Assembly: GCF_014697545.1 (NCBI RefSeq)
Contig: NZ_JACJSA010000002.1
Coordinates: 310,001-374,000 of the forward strand
DNA from: Oscillatoria sp. FACHB-1407
Lineage (GTDB): Bacteria; Cyanobacteriota; Cyanobacteriia; Elainellales; Elainellaceae
DNA length: 64,000 nucleotides
Direction of reading: 5' to 3'
In this document: positions 47,701-54,570 of the stretch, piece after piece
Layout: each line of letters opens with the position of its first letter
Numbering within the stretch: position 1 is the first letter of the stretch
Position numbers and translations under genes: made by a program
Notes under the pieces: model-generated
What the model saw: the letters and a program-made list of their open reading frames with translations, nothing else
What the model was told of the DNA's origin: nothing
Database searches by the model: none

Positions 47701-49618
47701 CTGTGGATTGGGTCGCAAATGCCAGCATTAATCGAGCACTTTGCTTGAAGGGCATGTGAGGGTCAGCACCCGCCTCACTCCCCGCTGGGTTAAGTGTCCC
47801 GGATTTAGCGGCATCTAACTGCTGGTAATACAACAAGGCACTAAGACCGGAGGTAATCGATCGCCCCTCTACACGAAACCGATTACGGCTAATTCCTGGA
47901 GCTTCGCCGATTGGCGCATCTGACGTGATCCACTTAGCATTTGCCACTGTGCCATTGCAGCCATTGTCCGTCTGGTCATAGATACGGGTTCCCCTCGCTT
48001 CATCAAAACGCCAGTAGGCGATTAATCCGGGTTCCTGTCCTGTCAGGCGTTGATGGCGATTCTCGCGGATAAATTCTGGGGTTAATGCCCGATCCCAAAA
48101 ACGAATTTCATCTACCTTGCCCTGAAAGGCATTATTTTCCGCCCCAATAAAGCCAATTGCTGTATTGACCGATCGCTTGTCATTGAGATCTGCGCTCTTG
48201 TACCGCAATCGTCCGTTGATATAGATGCGGCAGGAGGAGCCAACCCTACTCCCGTCAAAGGCGATCGCCACATGGTTCCACTCTCCTGGTTGGAGCAATC
48301 CAGGGGTGACAAATTCAAACCAGCCAGTGCCATCTCCTAAGCCAATTTTTAACCGAGTGCCCCGCTCAACCCACACCGAGAAGGGAGTATCCTTGTCGGG
48401 CGTAGCTTTAGTCGTGATGAATCCCTGGCTGGTGTTGGAGGCTAGTGGTTGAATCCAGGTTTCAAGCGTAAATTTTGCAGAGGGTTTTAGTTTTGGCTCT
48501 AGCATAATGCGTGAGTTGTTTGCCTCAAAGCCAAGGCAAGACTCAGCACAGCCGCTCTTCTGGGCGATCGCTACCAACGGTTTGTTACAGTTGCGAGAGT
48601 CATCACTCAGACTGGGTAGCGTGCATTTTCCATAGATCAGAGAGTACACCTCTGGATGGTCTTCACAGGTATAAATGGGCGATCCCTGCGTGTTGAATAA
48701 GCCATCCTTAGAGCGTTCCACATTGTACGCATCGATCTGTTGGGTCAGACTATTGTGAGCAAAAATCTGCCAGCGTTGCAGTCCGGCGACCTGCGTCGGC
48801 AATAACGTAACGGCAAACTGCCCTTCTGTGAGATTTCGGATGAACCGCAATTCCTGGGTTGGTTCATAAAACCAGTTATCCTCTAAGTCTTTTGTACCCA
48901 GGCTGTCTTTGCGACTCTGAGGACGACTCTTGCTACGGCTGCGTTGAAACCGCACCTCCAACTTGGACATCAAGGTTGTGCCCGATAGGATGAAGCGATC
49001 GACTAATAAAGTTGAGTTGACTAGAGGAACATTCTGTCCACTTGCATCTTTGACAATAGAGCCAGAGCGATCGCGCTTCCACACCCGATCTGGATGACTA
49101 CTATCAATCGATTGACGAAATACATACACATACTGGTTATCCGACAACACCTGAAACGGTGCATCAGCCGTCAATCGCGCTGTCGTCGAGAGAAATGGGT
49201 CTCTTTTTTCCTTTAAAACCCGCTGACCAGACTGGGGTTCTGTTTTGCTGTCTTTTAGGATGACAGGCATTGCAGTTTGATCGGCAATGCCAAACCCCAC
49301 CTCGGCAATTTCGTTAGAAAACTCTAAAATTTTAGGCTTCCCAGACTTATCGATCGCCCAAAAGTCTTTATCCAATCTCTTTTTGGGCTTAGGATCTTTA
49401 TCCAACGTGCTTTGGGGATCAAGATATTCATTCAACGCCCTTTCGGAATCAGGATCTTCCAAATTCAACACGGCATAACATATCTGCCGATCTTGATCCA
49501 TCGCAAAAGCAATCACCACACCCTTATGACGCACTGTGGCGGTGTGCTTGTAAGTTGTGCCTTGTGCTCCGAAGCTTTGAACGAAGTTATTGTAAATGAC
49601 CTGATTTGCGATCGCCAT
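35786..49618 (-). CDS. Giant LamG/PKD mosaic protein (4610 aa)
   Basis: This is one unbroken frame of 13.8 kb. Order by residue: unknown N-terminal domain (1-360); LamG/concanavalin-like domain (about 370-560); coiled coil (690-720); two beta-gamma-crystallin-like stretches (F-Y-E-H-A-E-Y-T-G near 786, L-Y-Q-D-P-G-H-N-G near 873); coiled coil (926-980); several LamG units (about 1320-2000, with V-R-I-W motifs); a central unknown region (2020-2660); about 15 PKD/Ig-like modules (2670-4340) interrupted by a LamG at 2870-3080; and a C-terminal LamG. No signal peptide, membrane helix or sorting signal is visible, so the export route, if any, is unknown. GAGGGA lies six bases before the ATG. A carbohydrate- or surface-binding role is inferred. 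Confidence 0.88.
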   Translation of the reverse strand: MAIANQVIYNNFVQSFGAQGTTYKHTATVRHKGVVIAFAMDQDRQICYAVLNLEDPDSERALNEYLDPQSTLDKDPKPKKRLDKDFWAIDKSGKPKILEFSNEIAEVGFGIADQTAMPVILKDSKTEPQSGQRVLKEKRDPFLSTTARLTADAPFQVLSDNQYVYVFRQSIDSSHPDRVWKRDRSGSIVKDASGQNVPLVNSTLLVDRFILSGTTLMSKLEVRFQRSRSKSRPQSRKDSLGTKDLEDNWFYEPTQELRFIRNLTEGQFAVTLLPTQVAGLQRWQIFAHNSLTQQIDAYNVERSKDGLFNTQGSPIYTCEDHPEVYSLIYGKCTLPSLSDDSRNCNKPLVAIAQKSGCAESCLGFEANNSRIMLEPKLKPSAKFTLETWIQPLASNTSQGFITTKATPDKDTPFSVWVERGTRLKIGLGDGTGWFEFVTPGLLQPGEWNHVAIAFDGSRVGSSCRIYINGRLRYKSADLNDKRSVNTAIGFIGAENNAFQGKVDEIRFWDRALTPEFIRENRHQRLTGQEPGLIAYWRFDEARGTRIYDQTDNGCNGTVANAKWITSDAPIGEAPGISRNRFRVEGRSITSGLSALLYYQQLDAAKSGTLNPAGSEAGADPHMPFKQSARLMLAFATQSTEATATGKPEIATLDFGVAATGRLALAPDVLSLQRTESKTANSQEDINTQLEVIQTLEELIQSTQQEIVNLEKERQNYTQAIEYADALPKFLVRDSGLIHDPTPLIPSISDPALTAKLEALQLKWVNMQQAGNEYVDRYRPLERADVRFYEHAEYTGSGYREFGIRPTTPYKDLGDDFENSLVYPEQFLSYKDIPYEILKAHGFDDKITSLKTSNSLKVIGKTRDGQDITANVFEIKLYQDPGHNGREFPGIFTDIPDLTSHKYQVSIWEPLHSWNDKVSSILLQETEEYAAYRIKAELEYLKKKKQFLAAQTRELASLRANLDAINSPQTQLDKLKADLATKKDGLKEGGLVVPMPLIHVDPMGLTVAGAILGFTWTKSAPVLFDSAMGKLALYFQGLDDQFFVAYYRTLTQRASYAFPSLDQPSITFYSRSLEPEFDDLKIAISGDDPTTCTITITLDLPQSPNSSSQSEDAKTEQALVETWQRVPRNPQTLARVLNGQAIKRELLGAGRLVIQDGILQSLILKELSDWTMSSASASWLSPSSSSSQSNPSGVQQRLLRAGSFLRIGNTPLLVKQDVTLTIPQTGKAAIVSFAVESTSLTLSDEELPIFILEYDYAAYAATTITPSDLENGSMLVAVVAEAGNTQAIANATRSNAATLACQWVAAAPGSTLTFDGKSTHALAKSDQLKNFRVERDLTVEAWVRPNRIGETAAILSSRLDSTSYQFGLQKRSGMSAFRAADASSFLPIVLDGAFTLECWFYIQPGRQSITTLNILFHGIQTPMERLTNSFVAALQWNEETAVAELILETTPGTTTATLEPKDKRPGLSINRWHHLAVTFDGRTYRSYVSGQLYSQLAVGTDSSNIPKTQFTGLGPRLNTPAYDRLAAGVIPHFSNYPQLFSGVIDHVRIWRGARSLDTIRANMFLRLNGNEAGLELYLTCEDRVLIDLSRYQRLHKPLLPTNIFSSVLPSYAVYFGIDRQWVQTKTTLPARNWGHIAAVFNQSFAVQFDGWSGYLNCKDSSAMLNITTDLTLEVFLQIDQLGNQYGLLCKGKLTDSTDQAVPYALTIRTDGRLEFSYEAFVRENTETVKIEHVKFLSSTALVASKFYHIAITRKRVNGNNQSSQTSSAQSLNQWDVIQVYVNNQKDAEHRYPSTGNRPGGYLAGEGIGSSNQPLTMGCLTTGDRQNSFFQGAIAEVRIWNVARTLEQIEKTPDGREKGLVGWWRFEDYEGFVVTDSKGNNHAQLTDGVTWIKNPNPQGSTIALYLNGLAVEVEPAPNIAALAPSENQFTIGASNPTALTQYFQGELEEVRVWQVARTPEQILDNLFQRVLGDRGQLIAHYTFDAETVDANGRGTLRDHSFRENDLTVPKASYVYSTAPIGDDIPLARNALAGFRTMFHGLIQSAPAVTEYGDLQYDTDGNMFGVLKRFYSFVYQRQWYLITGFKVGNLVTQWLGQVQFDPQIKGFIEGAPPVPSENLTDTGYNVGEVDDYTDASTVELVEASEKTYTYSLNRDRGFDNTVDVALDILFGAPQEFNGEIYNLLGAQVVNLRESMDLSGSLGIRYSHEISQSWLDEASVESSISTQQTSQMQLRGYFENPGEQGDGIQYAIGRRFVPENMGMALVESETADIFALRLEHNQALVSYQIRPNPDIPKDWNIITFPINPFYTKQGTLDGKVGNEPDQDYPNAFAYSSDSSYFKPIEAYALKKRIKREEEELQAYYDQYNAGEIGTKDDAVTRMGANKKLKDQLPRVGKRNLVNTYVWTADGGLFAETQETLDVRQEATGGSYNFLGMAGVAGSLQAEIAIWKFRFGISFEAQAMFGGHFNLTAMKGLESQNGFSLNVSLDKVEGTIYERTEDRNVVMENGKPKKKAGKVDAYRFMSFYLEPRSEHHDLFFNQVVDQRWLRQSNDPNAKALLQAEQDVEKPACWRIMHRVTYVSRVLPEFDHAAPLEKTMKSLELESNYELVKTLDPFIRNKTNNFVEFAAEVRRQIAQYLPELQPHTQEILQWLTLYYGVVDDTGLSDTAGIVVELPERGNNAAPFVDAGSDLTAKVGENATLMGVIRDDRHSSEDLFVTWSLTARSTPKSNLSLTGGVTPESDLILTNPHALVSTVQFAQKGLYRFTLTASDGYLTGEDEVVVTVNQSPIIAAGVDQTLRFGEKATLSGKVLDDGLGDPSSSELNIEWSQEDGPGVVTFDNLQALTTGVTFSERGRYELRLTVNNGSFEASETVVMIVGMRSPRNLLALYLFNEGSGTLVQDVSGTEPALNLTIQAPTASRWSPGRLSLTASNLITATTPTQPLVKAFQDTNEITVEAWIQPPSSPPSGLTRIVTLSNGASDRNFTVGQTGNTYQFCLRTTDTNDNASTQVLASSASSSNSEVHLVCTRDASGQTWLYLNGRPVSQRLISGTFANWQETFLLALGNEVNNPNDSHPREWLGTFNLVALYNRALSPQEVADHYDLGGSPLVLPVVDVGSDRVVNLEKNQSEATIILSARVRHEQFSAGTINTEWKQLSGPSKVTLSTPTQLATAVSFKTCGIYEFKLTAKRRQSANEQSQLASDKLRVVVNEAPKFVIGVLINGEDVPYTAIPPLKLSDVVQVTGQVHHSGLGDSTQESISARWQADSSNSDLTIVTPQAATTTLQFAAAGSYTVRWVVSNGSVETSQPLTFKVDALPTLHILAPQVIPLLKPTLVQVTLNTGNVFSASANEFWYHARQLQGPANGVNLSHFPANSNLTFEKSGVYEIEVTATNGYLTASQRFTVQANAAPVVRAGSDRIITLSQTTELDVIGGDRIVNLPQTIMLDAIVSDDGLPSDPGRVTLQWSVSDPENTEQVIFTPSDSDYTAATFSAKGRYRIRFTANDGNATGSDELSVVVNTAPIIELTAPKIVTLPTDAILDGQVIDDGLGDPALGALTYRWEQMTGPAIAQITPDLGIPRATVHFTQGGRYSFRLTVDNGFASTTATVPVLANVAPVVTVGLDRMVNLFDTTYLEGDVRDDLLPQETTVEWTQVNPAHLPVRFGDARSLTTSVTFPDIGIYVLRLTGDDGAATASDELTILVNKPPVIEASAPPLINLPDSVTLTGRVLEEGRGDLQQGSITVNWRQIGGPTVSTIESADSLTSTVTLTSSGEHIFELTVSNGFLSTAVQVVVVANEAPVVEVGGDRIITLPQTAVLHAVVQDDGLPNPPGEVTLQWSHIGGEDGQVQFAQSNANYTEAIFSAKGWYRIALTATDGHATSRDELDIVVHTAPLIQLKAQQPLVTLPAEAVLTGEVIDDGRGDAAMGDLTYHWEPSQGSESALLRDTTTDPTMPTASVTFTQGGRYTFHLTVSNGFASTTATVTVLANEAPVVAAGSDRVGNLLDILYLQGNVRDDLLPQETTVEWTQVSPTHLPVRFGDARSPETFVIFPDIGVYVLRLTGNDGAATASDELTILINKPPVIEVSAPPLINLPNSVTLTGRVLEEGRGDPQQGSITVNWRQTSGAGIVTLEDANSLTSTATFPGSGEYTFEFTVSNGFLSTSAQVVVVANAVPMVNAGTDLLVNLPDTAKLNGTVQDDGLPTPPGAITVIWSKVSGPGTVTFGTQTLETTASFSESGIYTLRLIATDGAIASYDDVTVIANQPPVVNAGLDQKVNRRTVTLSGTVTDDQLPSPGVVTTEWSVVSGPGTVTFSQPNALITQATFSKVGTYVLRLTANDGAAIAHDDVTLNVNFRVTNDLIALYTFEEGDGLEIQDRSEVGEPMNLFIAEGDRTKVEWLSTGGLSVLPTNPVTAAASISTKGAATKLIQAVKASNQITVEVWYRPASDRPIYLKDTPIRLLSISAPASAAHRNRNFILQQGQWKIAQANFYHTRIRTPSRETNDEEGLQTQAGTIQPHITTEGTTGFKLNHVVYTWDGNGTGRLYVDGVLKKEEKFATPRNGWGNTFTNWDDTYAMALARDPSGNWPGRGTFHLVAIYKRALTTEEVMQNHKAYLIM

Positions 49619-50132
49619 CTTGCATCCCTCTAGTTAAACAATTCCTGGCGTGAATTGAAGACAACTGAGACTGTCAATTGTCTTTGTAGAATCTCAATTT
49701 TCAAACTCTATGAATACTCCATCGAGCATCAACCCCCACTGGACAATCACCCCAGTGATTGGCTTTGCAGGAAGGTATAAATTTGTACTTAGGATGAGTA
49801 TGAACTTACGACAACTCATTCGTTGAGATAAGAATTTTTATACATTCCTAAGATTTTTAAGACCCAGCTTTGGAATATTTTGTGTACAGGTTTTATTATG
49901 TTTGGAGATTTTAGAGCATTTATTTGATGCAAATAGAATATTTATTTTTTATTTACGCTGGGTTAATTTTCTCAATTCCTTTTGCTAAGGAATGTGGATA
50001 AAAGAAGCCGTAGCTCGTCTAGCATTCGTCATATGACAATGCAACAAAATGACAATGCAACAAAATGACAATGCAACAAAAAAAGTGGGGCTCCGCAAAA
50101 GTGATGCCTCCACTCGTGTCGTTGATAACGAT
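49619..50132. other. AT-rich leader of the giant gene
   Basis: No gene is seen. The segment at 49830-49990 is strongly AT-rich and probably holds the promoter of the minus-strand giant gene; I cannot assign boxes. A three-copy tandem repeat is at 50033-50080. Confidence 0.5.
50033..50080. repeat. 16-base tandem repeat, three copies
   Basis: ATGACAATGCAACAAA occurs three times without change, just beyond the truncated 3' end of the integrase pseudogene. Confidence 0.95.
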
Positions 50133-50643
50133 TTAAAGCCCATTTCCAGGACACGCAATATCTGGTCGAGTACGCTCCAAGATTACCCGTTTAAGTAAAT
50201 CTAGAGTAAGTAGTTCCTCCTTTGGAAGATGATTAAACTTTAATTCGTAGTCCTTATGCCAGGAATTTAGCGTGGTGGGAGTTTTTTTAGACACGCTCCC
50301 AGTGATGAGCTTCAAATTTCTCCAATCACTTCCACACCCTTTCTGGTGGCTTTTGCTTACCCTTCAGGTAAGGCCCCCACTCAAACTTATCTCGGATCAG
50401 TAAATTGTCAGTCTCTGAAGCGATCGCTGCTGCCATCTTTAGTCCAACCGGATTAGCAGGTTTGTCAGTACTGATTTCATACGATTTGTAACGTTCTCCA
50501 TCTCCTGGTCTGGGAGGAAAGGTGCCTCGAATAGACAGTTTTTCCCCTCGTTGGCGAATACTGACCTTTGAGCAAGCTTTATGGGACTCCTCTAGTCGCT
50601 CCTCAAACGTCATAAAATTGCCCAAAAATTTTACCTCAATCAC
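50133..50643 (-). pseudogene. Decayed tyrosine integrase, N-terminal part
   Basis: The first piece (50643-50326) resembles the arm/core-binding N terminus of cyanobacterial site-specific integrases: L-S-I-R-G-T-F-P-P, P-A-N-P-V-G-L and K-F-E-W-G-P-Y-L. It ends at a TGA after V-W-K, where L-E-K-F-E continues in frame, so a Trp codon has probably mutated. A frameshift follows near 50300. The second piece continues K-K-T-P-T-T-L, W-H-K-D-Y and L-T-L-D-L-L-K-R-V-I, then is lost. The catalytic domain is absent. It starts 57 bases from the 3' end of tRNA-Ser on the same strand, the usual layout of a tRNA-integrating element. Confidence 0.75.
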
Positions 50644-50699
50644 CCCTAATTAGTACAGATCAACTAAGGGGAATTGAGGTCATTTGGCTAGAACTAAAA

Positions 50700-50791
50700 C
50701 GGAGAGGGAGGGATTCGAACCCTCGGTACGGACTTTCGAACCGTACAACAGATTAGCAATCTGCCGCTTTCGACCACTCAGCCACCTCTCC
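50700..50791 (-). tRNA. tRNA-Ser (GCU)
   Basis: The complement begins GGAGAGGTGGCTGAGTGG and ends GGTTCGAATCC...CCTCTCC with discriminator G. The acceptor arms pair fully (GGAGAGG / CCTCTCC). The anticodon loop is in GATTGCTAATC, giving GCT for AGC/AGU codons. A long variable arm (GTACGGTTCGAAAGTCCGTAC region) is typical of serine tRNA. CCA is not encoded. Confidence 0.96.
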
Positions 50792-50919
50792 ATGGTGACG
50801 GAACATTATCATAACAGATTTGGGAAGCGAAGGAGAATGAAGACAGAAAAAAGAAGAGGGAAAGCACAAAAATGATGACTTTACCTTTCCCTCAGATTCT
50901 TTTCCTATCCTCTGCCCGA

Positions 50920-52410
50920 TTACGAGTCAGCCTTGCCAAAGGTGGTGAAGTGCCATCCCTTACGCTGATCGCCTGTGATGTCAAAGACGACATGCTTGAC
51001 GATCGTGTATTCCTCTAGCGCATAGTGCGACATATCTTTGCCAAAGCCGCTCATCTTGAAGCCACCGTGGGGCATTTCGCTGGCGATCGGCAGGTGATCG
51101 TTGATCCACACGGTGCCGCATTGCAGTGCTTTTGCCATCCGCATCGCCCGTTGTACGTTGAGCGTCCAGCAGCTACCTGCCAAGCCATAGGGAGTGTCGT
51201 TGGCTAGAGCGATCGCCTCTTCTTCCGTAGAGAAGCGTTTCACCACAAGAACAGGACCAAAGATTTCATCACAGACACAGCTAGCGGTCTGAGGCGGATC
51301 AACAATCAGCGTCGGTGGGAAGTAGAACCCTTCAGAAGGCACTTCGCCGCAGGTAATGACCTGAATGCCTTGCTGCTTTGCCTCTTCAATGAAACCCTTG
51401 ACCTTGTTGAGATGAGCCTGACTGGATAGAGGACCAATATCAGTATCTTCGTCAAAGGGTGCGCCCACTTTCACCTGTTTAGAAAGCTCTGTCAGGCGGG
51501 TGAGAAACTGATCAAACACTTCATTTTGGACATAAATCCGGGTTGCAGCGGTGCAGTCTTGCCCAGAGTTAGCATAACCTCCCACCACTGCACCATGGGC
51601 TGCCGCTTCAATGTCGGCATCGGCAAACACGACAAAGGGAGCTTTTCCGCCCAGTTCCAGGCTCAGACGCTTGATTAAAGGACTGGCGAGTTCTGCAACC
51701 CGTCTGCCCGTGCGGGTGCTGCCTGTAAAGCTGACCATACCTACGTCAGGGTGAGTACAGATCGCTTCACCGACTTCGACACCGCCTGTGACGATGTTGA
51801 TCACACCTTCGGGGAGTCCGGATTCAAGAGCAATTTCAGCCAGACGAATCGTGGTGATGGGAGTGTTGGGGGCAGGCTTGAGAACGATCGTATTACCAGC
51901 AGCGATCGCCGGACCAATCTTCCAGGCTGCCATCATAAAGGGATAGTTCCACGGAGTAATTGCCCCAATCACGCCAATCGGCTCCCGCCGGATCATGCTG
52001 GTGTAACCACCCGCATATTCTCCAGCGGCGGCTCCATCTTGACGACGCAACACCGCTGCAAAGTAGCGCAGGTTGTCGATCGCAAAGGGAATGTCTCCAT
52101 TTACTGTAAGTTTCAACGCTTTACCTGCGTTCTGGCTCTCTAAATTCGCTAATTCTTCACTGTGGGCTTCTAATGCATCCGCAAACTTCAGTAGAGCCGC
52201 ACTGCGTTCTCCATAGGACAACGCACCCCAGGCGAGTTGTGCCTGCTTAGCAGCGGCTACAGCGCGATCGACATCGGCTTTGCTGCCCATGGCAACGGTG
52301 GCAAACACTTTACCCGTGGCAGGATCAATTAGATCTTCGCTGCCCGTTGCAACCTTCTCACCGCCAATCACCATGGGGTAGTGAGCTAACTTTTCTGCCA
52401 TTGAAACCAT
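50920..52410 (-). CDS. Aldehyde dehydrogenase, probable aminobutyraldehyde dehydrogenase
   Basis: This is an NAD-dependent aldehyde dehydrogenase. The catalytic residues are C286 in S-G-Q-D-C-T and E252 in L-E-L-G-G-K. The NAD-binding S-F-T-G-S-T-R-T-G is at about 230. P-W-N-Y-P is at about 153 and E-I-F-G-P-V near 386. At 496 residues and with G-Q-D-C, not G-Q-V-C, it looks like the gamma-aminobutyraldehyde or betaine aldehyde group. Lying after potC-potA on the same strand, oxidation of the putrescine-derived aldehyde is the likely role. AGAGG five bases before the ATG fixes the start. Without biochemical data the substrate stays a prediction. Confidence 0.85.
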   Translation of the reverse strand: MVSMAEKLAHYPMVIGGEKVATGSEDLIDPATGKVFATVAMGSKADVDRAVAAAKQAQLAWGALSYGERSAALLKFADALEAHSEELANLESQNAGKALKLTVNGDIPFAIDNLRYFAAVLRRQDGAAAGEYAGGYTSMIRREPIGVIGAITPWNYPFMMAAWKIGPAIAAGNTIVLKPAPNTPITTIRLAEIALESGLPEGVINIVTGGVEVGEAICTHPDVGMVSFTGSTRTGRRVAELASPLIKRLSLELGGKAPFVVFADADIEAAAHGAVVGGYANSGQDCTAATRIYVQNEVFDQFLTRLTELSKQVKVGAPFDEDTDIGPLSSQAHLNKVKGFIEEAKQQGIQVITCGEVPSEGFYFPPTLIVDPPQTASCVCDEIFGPVLVVKRFSTEEEAIALANDTPYGLAGSCWTLNVQRAMRMAKALQCGTVWINDHLPIASEMPHGGFKMSGFGKDMSHYALEEYTIVKHVVFDITGDQRKGWHFTTFGKADS

Positions 52411-52593
52411 AAAAACCTCTTAAGAATATGAAGGGTAGAGGATTAAAAACTCAGAAACCTTACCGTGTTTTAAGTTTTGGGTCTGTATCTGAATGTGCTG
52501 ATTGATCAAGCTTATATCTCAAAATGAGGTTTTGTGGGCGTACACCACTAGATTTAAGTTTTGTAAGCGATCGCTCACCAAATCTTGTTTACA

Positions 52594-52620
52594 TTAGGGC
52601 GTTTCGCGAAACGCCCCTAC
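52594..52620. repeat. Palindromic repeat GGGCGTTTCGCG
   Basis: This is the same perfect palindrome as at 10110-10136. It ends at the potA stop codon, so it may end the potC-potA transcript. Confidence 0.75.
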
Positions 52621-53699
52621 GCTTGCTGTGGAAGGATAATGCAATCCTCGGCGTTCCAACTTAACGCGACGGCTTCACTTGTAGAACTGTATCCGCCTAA
52701 CTGCGTTACCAGTAATTGCCCGATCGCCGTTTCAAAGCGAGACTCCAGCAGTTGCCCAATATAAGTCACATTGGCGGTTTTACCTGTAGTTTGATTGACT
52801 AAGGAAGTCGCAGCATTAACTTGAATTCGTTCCGGGCGAATCATCACCGTCACGGTTTCCCCAACTGGAGGTTTATCACCGGGAATCGTGGCTCGAATCA
52901 GTACTCCATTCACTTCAACCACCGCAACAGATGCATCAACTTGAGTCACCTTGCCGGTTAAGAAATTCGCTTTGCCAATGAACTGTGCCACAAAGCGAGA
53001 GGTGGGGCGATCGTAGATCTCACTGGGAGAACCGACCTGTTCTACCTGACCGTTGTGCATCACCGCCATGCGATCGCTCAGTGCCAGGGCTTCTTCCTGG
53101 TCGTGAGTGACATAAATAAAGGTGAGATTGGTTTGTCGTTGCAGATCGCGCAACTCCTGCCGCACCTCTTCGCGAATCTTGGCATCCAAGGCTGAGAGGG
53201 GTTCGTCTAACAGCAAGACTTTCGGACGGTTAATCAGGGCACGCGCCAGGGCAACCCGTTGTTGCTGCCCACCGGATAACTGAGAAGGACGGCGATCGCT
53301 CAACGTACTAATCTGAAACATTCGCAATGCCTCAGCCACACGCGGAGCAATCTCAGCTTTGGACACGTTGGCAATGGTCAACGAATAAGCCACATTTTCA
53401 GCAACGGTTAGATGGGGAAACAGCGCATAGCTCTGGAACACCGTATGCACGTTGCGACGGTAGGGGGGCAACGTAGTTACGTCTTCGCCACCGATGTAGA
53501 CCTGCCCATATTCGGGGATTTCAAAGCCACCAATCAACCGCAGTGTGGTCGTTTTGCCAGAACCACTTGACCCCAGCAATGAATAGAATTCTCCCGGTCG
53601 CACATCCAGCGACACCTCGCGCACCGCATAGACTGGAGCCGAGCCATTGCCATAGATTTTGCTAACCCGATCCAAAAATACGAGGCTATCGTCCTTCAT
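52617..53699 (-). CDS. potA: Polyamine ABC transporter ATPase PotA
   Basis: This is the ATP-hydrolysing subunit of the spermidine/putrescine importer. Walker A is G-S-S-G-S-G-K-T-T near residue 43, the signature is L-S-G-G-Q-Q-Q-R-V near 140, Walker B is V-L-L-L-D-E-P-L near 162 and the switch histidine is in V-T-H-D near 197. A TOBE domain makes up the last 110 residues (M-I-R-P-E-R). The start codon overlaps the potC stop in an ATGA, which implies translational coupling; this is why I chose 53699 and not the GTG six codons earlier. Confidence 0.9.
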   Translation of the reverse strand: MKDDSLVFLDRVSKIYGNGSAPVYAVREVSLDVRPGEFYSLLGSSGSGKTTTLRLIGGFEIPEYGQVYIGGEDVTTLPPYRRNVHTVFQSYALFPHLTVAENVAYSLTIANVSKAEIAPRVAEALRMFQISTLSDRRPSQLSGGQQQRVALARALINRPKVLLLDEPLSALDAKIREEVRQELRDLQRQTNLTFIYVTHDQEEALALSDRMAVMHNGQVEQVGSPSEIYDRPTSRFVAQFIGKANFLTGKVTQVDASVAVVEVNGVLIRATIPGDKPPVGETVTVMIRPERIQVNAATSLVNQTTGKTANVTYIGQLLESRFETAIGQLLVTQLGGYSSTSEAVALSWNAEDCIILPQQA

Positions 53700-54478
53700 T
53701 CCTTTGTTCCTGCCCACTGGCTTAACAATACCAATACCGTGCTTGCTGTTAACACCAGCGTAGCGATCGCTGCAATTTCTGGGGTGATGTCAGTGCGTAA
53801 CCGTCCCCAAATCTCCATCGGTAGGGTATTATCGCGTCCCGTCAAAAAGATAGTGACAACAACCTCATCAAAGGACAGCGTGAACGCCAGCAACGCTCCG
53901 GCAATCACCGCACTGCGAATGTAGGGAAAAATTACACCCCAAAACACCTGTCTGGGCTTGGCTCCCAGGTCGTAGGCAGCTTCCTCCAGACTGCGGGGAA
54001 ACTGGCTCAACCGCGTGAAGATGGGACCCAACGCCACAGGCAAACCAAAGACGGAGTGCCCGATAATCACCGTCCACAGCGACAACCCAAACCCCAGATC
54101 TGATAGATATGCCAGCATCGCCACTCCGGTCACAATTCCCGGTAGGAGAATCGGTAGGTTGAGAGCAATGCGAAAGGCATTTCTGCCAAAGAAGCGATAG
54201 CGGTAGATGGCAAAGGCTGCCAGCAGTCCCAAAACAGTGGCTATGACAGTTGCGGCGATCGCCACCTGTACCGAGTTCACCAACGACATCTGCAACGGAG
54301 CATCGTTTGCCATCAACCTGTACCAATTTAAGGTGAAGCCCTTAAACGGCAACGACAAAATCCGCGAATCGTTGAAGCTCATGACCACCACAACGGCGAT
54401 CGGCAGGTTAAGGAAGGCAAAGACCAGGAGCGACCAGATTCCCAGAAACCACGGTTTGGAGGGACGACGAGAGAGCAT
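53696..54478 (-). CDS. potC: Polyamine ABC transporter permease PotC
   Basis: This is the second membrane subunit of the importer. Six hydrophobic helices are seen. The EAA loop is E-E-A-A-Y-D-L-G-A-K near residue 170, followed by F-P-Y-I-R-S. F-T-L-S-F-D-E-V-V-V-T-I-F near 205 is a PotC signature. It overlaps potA by four bases (ATGA). The partners PotB and PotD are encoded at 10226-12277. Confidence 0.9.
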   Translation of the reverse strand: MLSRRPSKPWFLGIWSLLVFAFLNLPIAVVVVMSFNDSRILSLPFKGFTLNWYRLMANDAPLQMSLVNSVQVAIAATVIATVLGLLAAFAIYRYRFFGRNAFRIALNLPILLPGIVTGVAMLAYLSDLGFGLSLWTVIIGHSVFGLPVALGPIFTRLSQFPRSLEEAAYDLGAKPRQVFWGVIFPYIRSAVIAGALLAFTLSFDEVVVTIFLTGRDNTLPMEIWGRLRTDITPEIAAIATLVLTASTVLVLLSQWAGTKE

Positions 54479-54570
54479 GGAAGAAGGAAAGAAGAAGAGA
54501 AAAGAGACGCGATTTATCGCGACTGTACGAAGAGGAATACTGTTACTACCGCTATTCTCGCAGATGGACA

